A DNA stretch of 64,000 bases from Bacteroidota bacterium (GCA_027621365.1 JAQCBH010000002.1:62001-126000), one strand, 5' to 3'; counted from the stretch's first letter, positions 32,968-42,499 are shown. The notes: generated by a model from the letters alone, not told the origin. Program-made: numbers and translations.

Positions 32968-35010
32968 TTAATGGCGAACCATCACTTTGCTGCTGTGAAC
33001 GCCGTTGGCAGTCGCCATGCGAACCACATACATTCCTTCAGCCAGAGCTTGAGTGGGGATCTGAGCCACACCGTTGCTCATGGAACCCGAATACACCACT
33101 TGACCTTGAACATTGGTCAATTCAATGCCCGCATTCAAGGCATCCTTGCTGCGAACAAAAATTACCTCATTGGCAGGATTGGGGAATACGTGTACACCAG
33201 CGGCCACATCTTCAACAGATGTCATGGCCAGCTCGATGGTCTCTGATTGCAACACCTCTTTGGTGGTCATGTCCTGAACGAAGATGACAACCTTCAAATC
33301 GTCCCAAGTCTCCACACTGTTTTCTGAGGCGTGTTTGATGTGCTGGGCCGAAGTTCCATCTGTAGGAAGGCGGTATTCACCTACAAAGGCGTAGCTCAAT
33401 TGCTTGGTAACGGGAGTACCCTTAGCCAGACCGCCGGTCAACAACATGCCGTTGGCATCGGGCATCATCTTTTTCATGACATCCTCAAATTCAGTCTCAC
33501 CGTTTGACTTTACGTTCCAATAAGTCATTCCTTCTACAATGGCTCCGAACAAGCGAATGTTGCTACCCGTGAAATCCACCAAAGGATTCAACGTGATATC
33601 TGCGGTGATTTGGTTTTTCCAGGTCAAAGAAGCCGTAGCTGAAATTTCTACAAAAGCGGGCTTAGCGCTGAAATCATCGTACAAGGCCGTAGTGAAGGAG
33701 CTGGCATTTTGGTCCCAGCCACCGTCTACTTCCATGCGGGGCACAGAGTTGATGCCATAATAGGATGTACGAGTGCGAATTTCATCCGTGCAGTAAGGGT
33801 CACCCGTTCCAGGCCACCAAACTTGATACTTGATGGTAGAGTGGTCGGTGCGGCCGTCTATTACGGTCAAATAATTAGCGTTACCGGCTTTGCAGGGACC
33901 GCAAGTAGAAGAGGTGAACACCTCGTTCAAAATCTTGCGCTTGACAAATTGATCGACAACTTGAACGGTCTTGGTCAAAATAGGCGCAGTCACATCCTTA
34001 CCGTTGACTTTGGTCAAACGAACACTAAGGGTGTAGGTTCCAACTGCAGCAGGAGTCCATTTGCTGGGGTGACTGATGGTGGAAGTGGCACAAGTGGCCA
34101 CCGACAATCCGCTTGCGGTTCCAGCGACCCAGTTGGTACCGTCGGTGCTGTATTCAAAATCTACACTGCTCAAAGAGGCTGAACCTTGGTTCACCAGATC
34201 TACTTTAACCGTGAAGGGAGCTTCCGACAACTTTAAATAGGGGGCCAAACTGACTCCAGTTGCAGCGGCCGCATCAACGGGTTGAGTGCCAGGCATGAAG
34301 GCAAAATAGCGGTTATCAGCAGCAGTAGGATCGTTGTTGTTGGAACAAGCAAAGGCAGGTGAAGATGCATGACTAATCGCGGTGCTGCCATCGATTTGCA
34401 TACCCACGGTCAATTTGGTTTTGTCAGAACAAACTGCTCCATTTTTCACACACTGCACACGCTGGTCAACGACGTAAATGTTGTTGCTGCTCTCTTCCAA
34501 GACAATGCTCATGTAAGACCAACCGGTACCGATATTGGCTTCGGTAGCCGAGGCATACATCACCCACAACTGGCGGTTGGGGGCTGTACCAAAGGTTTTG
34601 GAAACAATGTAGTCGCCACTTGCATTCAATGTCAAGCCCCAAACACACACCGATTGATCAGGAATGTTGGCAGAAGGCAAAGCTGCATTCGTAGCAGCAG
34701 GGGCAGCAACAGAAGAATTGATATCAAAAGTCAACACTCCGGTTGAGGAAACTTTGAAAGAGCTCACATCCGATCCATTGAATTGAAAACCAAAGGGAAT
34801 GGCTTGAGCAGCCGACCACTCAGGCGAGGTTTTGGCACCTGACATGACGGTCGACCAGGTAGCGGGCAATCCGCCGCCAACAGGATACTCAGGATCAGCG
34901 TTCAAGTTGCCAGGGTTTCCAGTACCGGCACAGGGAGACAAATAATACCCTGTCTGAGCGCTCAAAACAGCAGTAGAAAGCGCAAAAATGGAAAGGAGAA
35001 TTCTCTTCAT
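32968..35010 (-). CDS. T9SS-exported Omp28-like protein with CxxC thioredoxin-like segment
   Basis: 680 residues. The signal peptide (1-18) ends LSAQ. Residues 20-240 are a beta-rich domain starting YYLSPCAGTGNPGN, about 255-350 an immunoglobulin/CARDB-like domain. From 358 an Omp28-type domain begins RKILNEVFTSSTCGPC with C370 and C373 as a CxxC pair. The last 75 residues are a T9SS type A sorting domain (VHVFPNPANEVIFV, ending SSKVMVRH). Omp28-like proteins are surface or outer-membrane proteins whose CxxC suggests redox or metal binding; function is not known. Monocistronic, with a -7 element upstream and a hairpin downstream. Confidence 0.85.
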   Translation of the reverse strand: MKRILLSIFALSTAVLSAQTGYYLSPCAGTGNPGNLNADPEYPVGGGLPATWSTVMSGAKTSPEWSAAQAIPFGFQFNGSDVSSFKVSSTGVLTFDINSSVAAPAATNAALPSANIPDQSVCVWGLTLNASGDYIVSKTFGTAPNRQLWVMYASATEANIGTGWSYMSIVLEESSNNIYVVDQRVQCVKNGAVCSDKTKLTVGMQIDGSTAISHASSPAFACSNNNDPTAADNRYFAFMPGTQPVDAAAATGVSLAPYLKLSEAPFTVKVDLVNQGSASLSSVDFEYSTDGTNWVAGTASGLSVATCATSTISHPSKWTPAAVGTYTLSVRLTKVNGKDVTAPILTKTVQVVDQFVKRKILNEVFTSSTCGPCKAGNANYLTVIDGRTDHSTIKYQVWWPGTGDPYCTDEIRTRTSYYGINSVPRMEVDGGWDQNASSFTTALYDDFSAKPAFVEISATASLTWKNQITADITLNPLVDFTGSNIRLFGAIVEGMTYWNVKSNGETEFEDVMKKMMPDANGMLLTGGLAKGTPVTKQLSYAFVGEYRLPTDGTSAQHIKHASENSVETWDDLKVVIFVQDMTTKEVLQSETIELAMTSVEDVAAGVHVFPNPANEVIFVRSKDALNAGIELTNVQGQVVYSGSMSNGVAQIPTQALAEGMYVVRMATANGVHSSKVMVRH

Positions 35011-35027
35011 ATTTTTTCGAATTGCAA

Positions 35028-35035
35028 CAAATGTA
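35028..35035 (-). promoter_or_regulatory. -7 promoter element TACATTTG (minus strand)
   Basis: CAAATGTA on the + strand, a TAnnTTTG match 17 bases upstream of the Omp28-like gene's ATG. Confidence 0.65.
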
Positions 35036-35042
35036 AGGATTG

Positions 35043-35072
35043 AAAAAAAAGCAAAAGTGTCAGCCAGACACT
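35043..35072 (-). terminator. Intrinsic terminator overlapping the dusB stop codon
   Basis: AGTGTC/GACACT 6-bp stem with 5-base loop. Its 5' arm (minus strand) covers the first two thirds of the TAG stop of dusB. It is followed by TTTTGCTTTTTTTT on the minus strand. Confidence 0.75.
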
Positions 35073-36069
35073 AAGGCGCTTGCAGGGTCATAGCCCCATA
35101 GAACTCTTCCACTTCACGAAGAGTCTGCTCCACTTCCGTCAAATCCATCGATTGAACCAATCGGCTGCGGTATTCCTTGAAATCGGGCAGACCTTTGAAA
35201 TAATTCGAATAGTGACGGCGCATCTCAATTAAGCCCAAGTTATGGCCCTTCCATTGAATGCTTTTCTCCAAGTGAACTCGGCAGGCTTCCAGTCTCTCTT
35301 GAAAGGTGGGACCCGCCATCAATTCACCCGTTTTCAGGTAATGTTTGATTTCGCGAAACACCCAAGGGTAGCCGATGCTCGCTCTTCCGATCATCAGGCC
35401 ATCTACACCGTAGCGGTCTTTGTACTCCTTGGCTTTTTCTGGCCCGTCAATGTCCCCGTTGCCAAAGATGGGAATCTGCATGCGGGGATTGTTTTTCACC
35501 TCGCCAATCAAGGTCCAATCTGCCTCTCCTTTGTACAACTGTACCCGAGTTCGACCGTGTATTGACAGGGCTTTGATGCCCACATCTTGTAAGCGTTCGG
35601 CGACATTAACGATGTTTTTGGTTTTATCATCCCAGCCTAGGCGGGTCTTAACGGTCACCGGCAAGTGAGTGGCCTCGACAATGGCCTTGGTCATGGCCAC
35701 CATTTTTTCCGGATTCGTCAAAATTCCGGCTCCTGCTCCTTTGCAAGCCACCTTCTTCACTGGGCAACCGTAATTGATGTCAATAAGATCAGGGCGAGCC
35801 AAGGTGGCGATTTTGGTCGCCTCGACCATGCTATCAATTTCGCTGCCAAAAATTTGAATGCCGATGGGCCTTTCGTATTCGAAAATGTCCAGCTTTTGAA
35901 CGCTTTTCGCAGCGTCGCGAATCAAACCCTCTGAGCTGATGAACTCCGTATACATCATGTCGACACCGTGCTGTTTGCACAAGTATCGAAACGGCGGATC
36001 ACTAACATCCTCCATAGGAGCCAACAGCAGGGGGAACTCACCCAAGGCTATGTCCGCGATTTTCACCAA
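35071..36069 (-). CDS. dusB: tRNA-dihydrouridine synthase (DusB type)
   Basis: 332 residues from a TTG start at 36069. The FMN-binding TIM barrel shows FPLLLAPMEDVSDPPFR at the start, INYGCPVKKVACKGAGAGIL with the catalytic Cys, and VKTRLGWDD. It reduces uridines in tRNA D-loops. An ATG ten codons upstream is open, but the exact -7 element TACCTTTG lies at 36077-36084 inside that extension. The TTG gives the family N-terminus MVKIADIALGEFP. The start is therefore an inference from promoter position and family alignment together. Confidence 0.88.
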   Translation of the reverse strand: MVKIADIALGEFPLLLAPMEDVSDPPFRYLCKQHGVDMMYTEFISSEGLIRDAAKSVQKLDIFEYERPIGIQIFGSEIDSMVEATKIATLARPDLIDINYGCPVKKVACKGAGAGILTNPEKMVAMTKAIVEATHLPVTVKTRLGWDDKTKNIVNVAERLQDVGIKALSIHGRTRVQLYKGEADWTLIGEVKNNPRMQIPIFGNGDIDGPEKAKEYKDRYGVDGLMIGRASIGYPWVFREIKHYLKTGELMAGPTFQERLEACRVHLEKSIQWKGHNLGLIEMRRHYSNYFKGLPDFKEYRSRLVQSMDLTEVEQTLREVEEFYGAMTLQAP

Positions 36070-36076
36070 CTTTGTG

Positions 36077-36084
36077 CAAAGGTA
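36077..36084 (-). promoter_or_regulatory. -7 promoter element TACCTTTG (minus strand)
   Basis: CAAAGGTA on the + strand, an exact TAnnTTTG match 7 bases before the TTG start of dusB. It sits in the 32-base gap before the divergent CPBP gene. Confidence 0.65.
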
Positions 36085-36101
36085 CAATCCCACCTTCACC
36101 C

Positions 36102-36932
36102 ATGCACAGCAACCCGCTTTATCGACCGTTTCGGTTCACCACCATGGCCCTTCTCTTTTTGTTCATGGCGGTGTTTTTGTACGCGTCAGCCTTGTTGGGC
36201 TTGTTTGGAGATAAACAAGGATGGGACCCTCGCCTGATTAGCTGGCTTCAGTTTACCATCTACATGGGACTGCCCTGCGCTATTGTATTGATCATCTTTG
36301 GGCAATCTCCTGAGCATGTTGGACAGTACCGAACCAAACAGCCCTACACTCATTATGTATGGACAATTGTTCTGGCCTTGTCTTCCCTTTCGATAGTGGC
36401 CTTTCTCACGCATGCGGTTGAATCGTTTTCGAGTGGATCCACCTATGGACTTTGGGCCGACGAATTGAACCAAGCCCGCATGGACACCTTGGACAAGTTG
36501 CTCGACTTTCACGGCACAAAAGCCATGATTATAGCCTTATTGACCATGGCCCTTACCCCTGCCTTATTGGAAGAATTTGTGTTTCGTGGCATCATTCTTC
36601 AATCCCTGAAAAACACAGGTCTCTCCATGGGGCTGAGTATTTTTATTCAGGCTCTGCTCTTTGCCGTTATACACCTCAGCCCATATGAACTGCCAAGTAT
36701 TTTCTTGTCAGGCATCGTCATGGGCTACTTGGCTTTGGAAACCGGTTCCTTGCTATTGCCTACTCTGTACCATTTCCTGTTCAACGGCATCACACTTTGG
36801 GCCCAATTCGAACTGAGCCATCCCGAAGGCCTGGAACAAGAATTAGCCCGTCCGCTTATCGCATTGATCGCCAGTCTGGCTCTAACTTTTGCCTTGTACA
36901 AACTCACCCGCTTTTCCACCAGCCATGAATAA
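36102..36932 (+). CDS. CPBP family intramembrane metalloprotease-like protein
   Basis: 276 residues with about seven or eight membrane segments. The CPBP (CAAX protease / bacteriocin processing) motifs are visible: LLEEFVFRGIIL (EExxxR motif), FAVIHLSPYEL (motif with His), and LYHFLFNG (third motif with His-Asn). The family is thought to cleave inside the membrane via a glutamate; substrates here are unknown. The ATG at 36102 is chosen because it directly precedes the first helix; an in-frame ATG 10 codons upstream overlaps the divergent promoter. The 3' end overlaps cdsA by 8 bases. Confidence 0.85.
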   Translation: MHSNPLYRPFRFTTMALLFLFMAVFLYASALLGLFGDKQGWDPRLISWLQFTIYMGLPCAIVLIIFGQSPEHVGQYRTKQPYTHYVWTIVLALSSLSIVAFLTHAVESFSSGSTYGLWADELNQARMDTLDKLLDFHGTKAMIIALLTMALTPALLEEFVFRGIILQSLKNTGLSMGLSIFIQALLFAVIHLSPYELPSIFLSGIVMGYLALETGSLLLPTLYHFLFNGITLWAQFELSHPEGLEQELARPLIALIASLALTFALYKLTRFSTSHE

Positions 36933-37746
36933 TTTCACACAGCGAGTCATCACGGGCTCCCTTTTCGTTTTGCTCATTATTTTCATTCTGCAATTGGAAA
37001 ACAAATGGGCTCATCATATCCTGTTAGCGGTCATCACCTTAGGATGTATGCACGAATACAACCGATTGACCAAACTGGAAAGTCGGTGGTTGAAAATGGC
37101 CAGTCTCTTGGGTGTTTTGTTTTATGTCTTTGCTGATTTTTCTCCACGTGATCAATATTCATTGACCGGATCAATGGGTTTGATGCTATTGTTGGTTTTG
37201 AGTCTGTTCCTTGTTCGAATAGAGGAATCCAAAGAAAAATTAGGATTAATATTCTTAGGTGTGGCCTACATCGGCTTTCCCATGCACGCCGTGCACAACC
37301 TGCTCTATGTACCCAATCTCCTGTTGGGAACCTTCTTTTTGGTCTGGACCTCTGATACAGGAGCCTATGTTTCGGGAAAAATGCTGGGCAAACGAAAGCT
37401 CATGCCCCTAGTCAGTCCGGGCAAAACCTGGGAAGGGCTGCTGGGTGGAATGATTCTGACCGCGGCGGTTGCCTATGTGCTGAGCATTTGGACCAAAGAC
37501 AACAATGGCAACGTGGTCCATTTCTTGAACATGAGCCCTACAAAAGCCATTCTTTGGGGTCTGGGAGTCGCCTTCTTTGGAACCATAGGGGACCTATTTG
37601 AAAGCCGCTTAAAAAGAGAGGCTGGAGTCAAAGATTCCGGCCAATTGCTTCCTGGTCATGGCGGCATTTTGGACCGCTTTGATGCCTTCTTATTCGCCGG
37701 CCTCTATACTCAGATAATCTTCCAAGGTCCCTTGGCCTTTTTTTAG
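36925..37746 (+). CDS. cdsA: Phosphatidate cytidylyltransferase
   Basis: 273 residues with about seven to eight membrane helices. The diagnostic C-terminal signature is present as KTWEGLLGG and GDLFESRLKREAGVKDSG with LLPGHGGILDRFDA, holding the catalytic acidic residues. It makes CDP-diacylglycerol from phosphatidic acid and CTP in the inner membrane. The start at 36925 gives the family N-terminus NNFTQRVITGS; the open frame extends 12 codons further into the CPBP gene. It is followed directly by the sucA promoter. Confidence 0.94.
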   Translation: MNNFTQRVITGSLFVLLIIFILQLENKWAHHILLAVITLGCMHEYNRLTKLESRWLKMASLLGVLFYVFADFSPRDQYSLTGSMGLMLLLVLSLFLVRIEESKEKLGLIFLGVAYIGFPMHAVHNLLYVPNLLLGTFFLVWTSDTGAYVSGKMLGKRKLMPLVSPGKTWEGLLGGMILTAAVAYVLSIWTKDNNGNVVHFLNMSPTKAILWGLGVAFFGTIGDLFESRLKREAGVKDSGQLLPGHGGILDRFDAFLFAGLYTQIIFQGPLAFF

Positions 37747-37747
37747 G

Positions 37748-37755
37748 TAATTTTG
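37748..37755 (+). promoter_or_regulatory. -7 promoter element TAATTTTG
   Basis: TAnnTTTG match 17 bases before the sucA ATG and 1 base past the cdsA stop. Confidence 0.65.
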
Positions 37756-37772
37756 CGCAGCCTAAACCCACT

Positions 37773-40487
37773 ATGAAAAGCGATACCTCTTATTTGCTCA
37801 ACGCTGATCCAGCAGCCATTGACCAACTGTATTCTCAGTACCAATCTGATAAGGAATCGGTTGATTTTGGATGGAGAAAATTCTTCGAAGGATACGAGTT
37901 GGGATCTGGCAAGTACGATGCCACTGGTGTCGTATCGGAAGATGCCTTGAAAGAGATTCACGTCATGAACTTGATTCATGGGTATAGGCAGCGCGGGCAT
38001 TTGTTTTCCAAAACCAATCCACTGCGCCAACGCCGGGCATATTCTCCGACTTTGGACTTGGTCAATTTTGGTTTGAGCGATGCCGACTTGGAAACCACTT
38101 TCAATGCAGGCGTGGAGGTAGGATTAGGCCCTACCAAACTCAAGGACATCGTTTCCTTGCTGCAAACCACCTACTGCGGTTCCATTGGTTGCGAATTCTC
38201 CTACATACGCGACCCCAAGCGCAGAGAATGGTTGCAAAGTCGCTTTGAAAAAACCCGCAACATCCCTGAACTAACGGCCGATGAGAAGCGCCACTTTTTG
38301 AAGAAGATCAACCAAGCCACTGTATTTGAAAACTTCCTTCACAAAAAATACATTGGCCAAAAACGCTTCAGCCTAGAGGGACTTGAAGTATTGATTCCTG
38401 CGCTCGATGCGGTTATTCAATACGGAGCGGGACTCGGTGTGGAAGAATTTGTCATGGGCATGGCTCACCGAGGCCGCTTGAACGTGCTGGCGAACATCTT
38501 CAACAAGACCTATTCGCAGATTTTCTCCGAGTTCGAGGGTAAAGTTTTCCAAGGCGGAGACTTCGATGACTTCGAAGGAGACGTCAAATACCACTTGGGC
38601 TACAGTGTCAATGTAGACACCGCAAGCGGAAAAAAAGTTCACTTGCGTTTGGCTGACAACCCCAGCCACCTTGAAGCCGTCAACCCTGTTGTAAAAGGAT
38701 TGGTTCGCGCCAAATTGGATCACAAATACCAAGGAGAGGTAGACAAAGTTTGCCCCATTTTGATACACGGAGACTCGGCTGTTGCTGGACAAGGCATCGT
38801 CTACGAAGTGGTGCAAATGAGCGGTTTGGATAGCTATTACGTGGGTGGAACCATCCACATGGTCACCAACAACCAAATTGGTTTTACCACCTCTTACCTA
38901 GAAGCCCGTACCAGTACCTACTGCACCGATGTAGCCAAGGTTACATTGTGCCCTGTTTTGCACGTCAACGCCGACGATGTCGAAGCTGTGGTGCACGCCG
39001 TAAAATTGGCCATGGCCTACCGATTGGAGTTCAACTCTGACATTTTCATCGACTTGTTGGGTTACCGCAAGTACGGCCACAATGAAGGCGATGAACCCCG
39101 CTTCACTCAGCCTGAGATGTACAAGCTGATTGACAAGCACCCCAATCCTCGGGAGATATACAAAGCCCAACTTTTGCAACGAGGCGACATCGATGCTGCC
39201 TTGGCTAAAGAGATGGAAGCTGAGTTCCAGAGCATGCTCCAAGAGAAGTTTGAAGAAGCCAAAGGAGAATTCAAACCGGCCCCTACCGACATTCCAAATA
39301 CTTGGGAAGGGTATCGCCATGCCGGTGCCAAAGACATACAAAGTCCCACTCCAGATACACAAGTATCCAAGGAGCGATTGGAAAATTTGGTTCAAAAAAT
39401 CACCCACCTTCCCTCAGATAAATTGCCCATCAAAAAGGTCCAAAAGTTGTTTGAAGACCGGGCAGCTCAGTGGGACCGCAATCAATTGGATTGGGCCATG
39501 GGCGAATTGTTGGCCTATGCTTCCTTGCTAGAAGAAAAACACCCTGTTCGCATGACCGGACAAGATGTAGAAAGAGGCACATTCTCTCACCGCCATGCCG
39601 TGGTGAAAAGCGAGGACGGGCAACACAATCACTGCAGCTTGAATCACATCAGCGAGGATCAAGCGCATATGTCGATTTACAACTCACTCCTGAGCGAATA
39701 CGCGGTATTGGGTTATGAATACGGATACTCAACAGCCACCCCTCAAGGTTTGACCATTTGGGAAGCTCAGTTTGGAGATTTCTCCAATGGAGCCCAAATC
39801 ATCATCGATCAATTCATTGCATCGGCTGAAGCCAAATGGAGCAAGTTCAGTGGCTTGGTGATGCTCCTACCCCACGGCTATGAAGGCCAAGGTCCTGAGC
39901 ACTCAAGCGCTCGCTTGGAGCGTTATCTGCAATTGTGCGCAGGCTCCAACATGCAGGTCATGAACTGCACCACACCGGCCAACCTATTCCACGCCTTGCG
40001 CCGACAACTCAAGCGCGATTTCACCATGCCGTTAGTGATCATGAGCCCAAAGAGTTTGCTGCGTCATCCTCGTTGCGTCAGCAGCATTGAGGATTTCAGC
40101 GAGGGCGGTTTCCAAGAAATCATCACCGATTCGGCGGTGAGCCAAAACGTGCGAAAGGTTCTCTTCTGCAGCGGTAAGATTTATTATGAACTGCTCGCTT
40201 ACAAGGAAGAACAACAACACAGCGATGTCGCCATCGTGCGCATCGAACAGTTGTACCCCTTGCCTGAATGGAAACTCAAGGAAGTATTTGAGCAATACCC
40301 CAATGCCGAATATGCCTGGGTACAAGAAGAGTCCATGAACCAGGGTGCATGGCTGCATTTGCATCGCTATGATTTCCCAGTAAAATTGAACTACGTCGGT
40401 CGCCGTTCCAGTGCTAGCCCTGCCACAGGCTACAAAAAAGTGCACGATCGCGAGCAGCAGGAAATCATCGAAAAGGCCTTCGCCTAA
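37773..40487 (+). CDS. sucA: 2-oxoglutarate dehydrogenase E1 component
   Basis: 904 residues. The N-terminal DxxWxxFFxG-type segment GWRKFFEGYEL is seen at residue 35, the thiamine-diphosphate region as AHRGRLNVLANI, HGDSAVAGQGIVYEV and NNQIGFTTSYLEAR, and the C-terminal transketolase part as HGYEGQGPEHSSARLERYLQL. With E2 (SucB) and E3 (Lpd) it oxidises 2-oxoglutarate to succinyl-CoA. sucB is not adjacent in this window: the next gene is the convergent rlmD, 6 bases away. The ATG matches Bacteroidota SucA starts. Confidence 0.96.
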   Translation: MKSDTSYLLNADPAAIDQLYSQYQSDKESVDFGWRKFFEGYELGSGKYDATGVVSEDALKEIHVMNLIHGYRQRGHLFSKTNPLRQRRAYSPTLDLVNFGLSDADLETTFNAGVEVGLGPTKLKDIVSLLQTTYCGSIGCEFSYIRDPKRREWLQSRFEKTRNIPELTADEKRHFLKKINQATVFENFLHKKYIGQKRFSLEGLEVLIPALDAVIQYGAGLGVEEFVMGMAHRGRLNVLANIFNKTYSQIFSEFEGKVFQGGDFDDFEGDVKYHLGYSVNVDTASGKKVHLRLADNPSHLEAVNPVVKGLVRAKLDHKYQGEVDKVCPILIHGDSAVAGQGIVYEVVQMSGLDSYYVGGTIHMVTNNQIGFTTSYLEARTSTYCTDVAKVTLCPVLHVNADDVEAVVHAVKLAMAYRLEFNSDIFIDLLGYRKYGHNEGDEPRFTQPEMYKLIDKHPNPREIYKAQLLQRGDIDAALAKEMEAEFQSMLQEKFEEAKGEFKPAPTDIPNTWEGYRHAGAKDIQSPTPDTQVSKERLENLVQKITHLPSDKLPIKKVQKLFEDRAAQWDRNQLDWAMGELLAYASLLEEKHPVRMTGQDVERGTFSHRHAVVKSEDGQHNHCSLNHISEDQAHMSIYNSLLSEYAVLGYEYGYSTATPQGLTIWEAQFGDFSNGAQIIIDQFIASAEAKWSKFSGLVMLLPHGYEGQGPEHSSARLERYLQLCAGSNMQVMNCTTPANLFHALRRQLKRDFTMPLVIMSPKSLLRHPRCVSSIEDFSEGGFQEIITDSAVSQNVRKVLFCSGKIYYELLAYKEEQQHSDVAIVRIEQLYPLPEWKLKEVFEQYPNAEYAWVQEESMNQGAWLHLHRYDFPVKLNYVGRRSSASPATGYKKVHDREQQEIIEKAFA

Positions 40488-40493
40488 TCGATT

Positions 40494-41900
40494 CTACTTC
40501 CTTTCAAACAAGGCTACGCTCTCCACATGGTGAGTGTGAGGGAACATGTCTACGGGCTGAACCTTGACCAGTTTGTAGGCTTCTTCCAGCAACTTGGCGT
40601 CACGGGCTTGCGTAGCAGGATTGCAGCTCACATACACCAATCGTTTGGCTTTCATTTCCACCAAACGCTGTACCACTGAGGGGTGCATTCCGTCTCTCGG
40701 CGGATCGGTAATGACCACATCGGGTTGTCCGTGCTCAGCGATAAACTCGGCGGTCAACAAATCTTTCATGTCTCCGGCGTAAAACTTCAAATGGTCCATG
40801 CCATTGTTGGCCATGTTGATCTTGGCGTCAGCGATGGCTTCTTCCACGTATTCAATGCCGATGACTTCTTTGGCTTGATCGGCCACATACAAGGCGATGC
40901 TGCCTGTTCCCGTATACAAATCATACACTTTCTCTTCACCCGTCAGCTGGGCAAACGATTTGGTCAAATCGTACAAGCGTTTGGCTTGAGCGGTGTTGGT
41001 TTGGAAAAAACTCTGTGCTTGGATCACAAATTCGCGATCACCCAAACGTTCGGTTAATACTTTTTCTCCTGAATGCACCTGTACTTCTAGGCCGTGCAGG
41101 GTATCATTCTTTTTATCGTTGATCACGTAGAGCAGCGATTTGATCTCTGCAAACGACGACTGCAAGTAATTCAAAACAGCCTGAACTTCTTCGCTCTCGT
41201 AGAAGAAGGACACCAAGACCATCCATTCGCCTTTGGCATTGCATCGCATGAGCAAATTGCGCATCAAACCTTCCTGCTTGACCAAATTGAAGAAGGAAAT
41301 ATCTTCCTGCTCGCAAAAGGCCTTCAAACCGCGGTGAATTTGATTGACGTAAGGAGGCATCAAATGGCATTCCTGCACATCCAAAACCTTGTCAAATCGA
41401 CCCGGTATGTGAAAGCCTAGCCCCTTGGGACGAACAGGATTCTCTTTGTCAAAATCCAACACCCAAGCCTGGTCACTGAAGGTCAAATCCAACTTGTTTC
41501 GGTATTCATAGGTTTGATCGCCCCCGATGATGGGAAGCAATTCAAAATCTCGTTGGCCTCCCAAGCGTTCCAAAGAATCTTGAACCTGTTGGGATTTGGC
41601 TTTGAGCTGCTCGGTGTAATCCAAATGCTGCCATTTGCATCCGCCGCAAACACCAAAGTGCTCGCAACGGGGAGCAACTCGCAAGGGAGAGGGCTCAATC
41701 AAGTTGACGATTCGAGCCTCCATGTAATTTTTCTTGCGCTTTACGACCTGGATATCAGCCAGATCACCCGGTGCGGCAAATTTGACAAAGACCACCTGCT
41801 CATCAATACGAGCAATACAATTGCCTTCGGCGACGGCAGCCCCTATTCGGACACCCTCAAACAGGGCATACTCCCGGCGTTTTTGACGACGTCCTCCCAT
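40494..41900 (-). CDS. rlmD: 23S rRNA (uracil(1939)-C5)-methyltransferase, RlmD/RumA family
   Basis: 468 residues. A TRAM domain (about 8-70) is followed by the [4Fe-4S] cysteines CEHFGVCGGCKWQHLDY, a middle domain, and a SAM-dependent MTase domain with DLYTGTGSIALYVA. The catalytic region has DPPRDGMHPSVV and YVSCNPATQARD with the nucleophilic Cys. The family includes RlmC, RlmD and TrmA, so the exact target base (U1939, U747 or U54) is inferred. It starts 1 base after the thioredoxin-lipoprotein gene and is probably co-transcribed with it. Confidence 0.9.
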   Translation of the reverse strand: MGGRRQKRREYALFEGVRIGAAVAEGNCIARIDEQVVFVKFAAPGDLADIQVVKRKKNYMEARIVNLIEPSPLRVAPRCEHFGVCGGCKWQHLDYTEQLKAKSQQVQDSLERLGGQRDFELLPIIGGDQTYEYRNKLDLTFSDQAWVLDFDKENPVRPKGLGFHIPGRFDKVLDVQECHLMPPYVNQIHRGLKAFCEQEDISFFNLVKQEGLMRNLLMRCNAKGEWMVLVSFFYESEEVQAVLNYLQSSFAEIKSLLYVINDKKNDTLHGLEVQVHSGEKVLTERLGDREFVIQAQSFFQTNTAQAKRLYDLTKSFAQLTGEEKVYDLYTGTGSIALYVADQAKEVIGIEYVEEAIADAKINMANNGMDHLKFYAGDMKDLLTAEFIAEHGQPDVVITDPPRDGMHPSVVQRLVEMKAKRLVYVSCNPATQARDAKLLEEAYKLVKVQPVDMFPHTHHVESVALFERK

Positions 41901-41901
41901 C

Positions 41902-42495
41902 TTATTTTGAGTTCAGCGCCAAGGCCAGCAACCGCAGAAAATCGTCTACCTCCAAATAACCAGGTTGATTGTACCGTACCTCGTCTTTACCCGGATGCAT
42001 CCAGAAAAAAGTGGTCGGGTATCCAGTAGACTCACCATAGCTCAACCACTGATGAAAGCTGGTTTGATTGAAGGCCTTGCCCCCCAAATTGAAGGATTTA
42101 GCGATCTCTGGATTGAATTTTACGCAGACAAAATCGCGATTCAGCGCTTCAATCACGCGAACGTCGGTATAAGTCTTTTTGTCCATGACCTTGCACCAAC
42201 CGCACCATTCGGTGTAGGCATCAATCAGTAGAACTTTTTTTTCGGCCACGGCTTTGGTATAGCCTTCCTCAACTCCATACCAAGTCAAAACGCTTGAAAT
42301 GGGTTCCTGAACAGGGGCACTTTCCTCCCTCACATTGGAATCAGGCATCTGTGCTTGGGGCCTTGAATTCGCTTCGGTTTCAACCACCGAAGCCGTTTCA
42401 ACTGCAGCCGAGTCGGTCGCAACATTGCCCGAACCGCAACCAGTAGGGCCGCTTAGCAAACTCAGGCTTGCCAGGGAAAAAAGCAGCATTTTCAT
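41902..42495 (-). CDS. Thioredoxin-like lipoprotein
   Basis: 197 residues with a lipoprotein signal peptide (lipobox PTGC, Cys20). A low-complexity Ala/Ser/Glu linker (about 21-70) precedes a thioredoxin-like domain with the CxxC site AYTEWCGWCKVMDKKTY. The fold resembles the thioredoxin_7 / DUF255 group. It is probably a periplasmic disulfide reductant anchored in a membrane; partner unknown. A -7 element lies only 4 bases upstream of its ATG, so it starts a short operon with rlmD. Confidence 0.85.
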   Translation of the reverse strand: MKMLLFSLASLSLLSGPTGCGSGNVATDSAAVETASVVETEANSRPQAQMPDSNVREESAPVQEPISSVLTWYGVEEGYTKAVAEKKVLLIDAYTEWCGWCKVMDKKTYTDVRVIEALNRDFVCVKFNPEIAKSFNLGGKAFNQTSFHQWLSYGESTGYPTTFFWMHPGKDEVRYNQPGYLEVDDFLRLLALALNSK

Positions 42496-42499
42496 GTCA

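Noticed and set aside
37773-40487. A full 2-oxoglutarate dehydrogenase operon
   Set aside because: Only sucA is present; the E2 gene at 56144 has the N-terminus of the pyruvate-type E2 and is 16 kb away.
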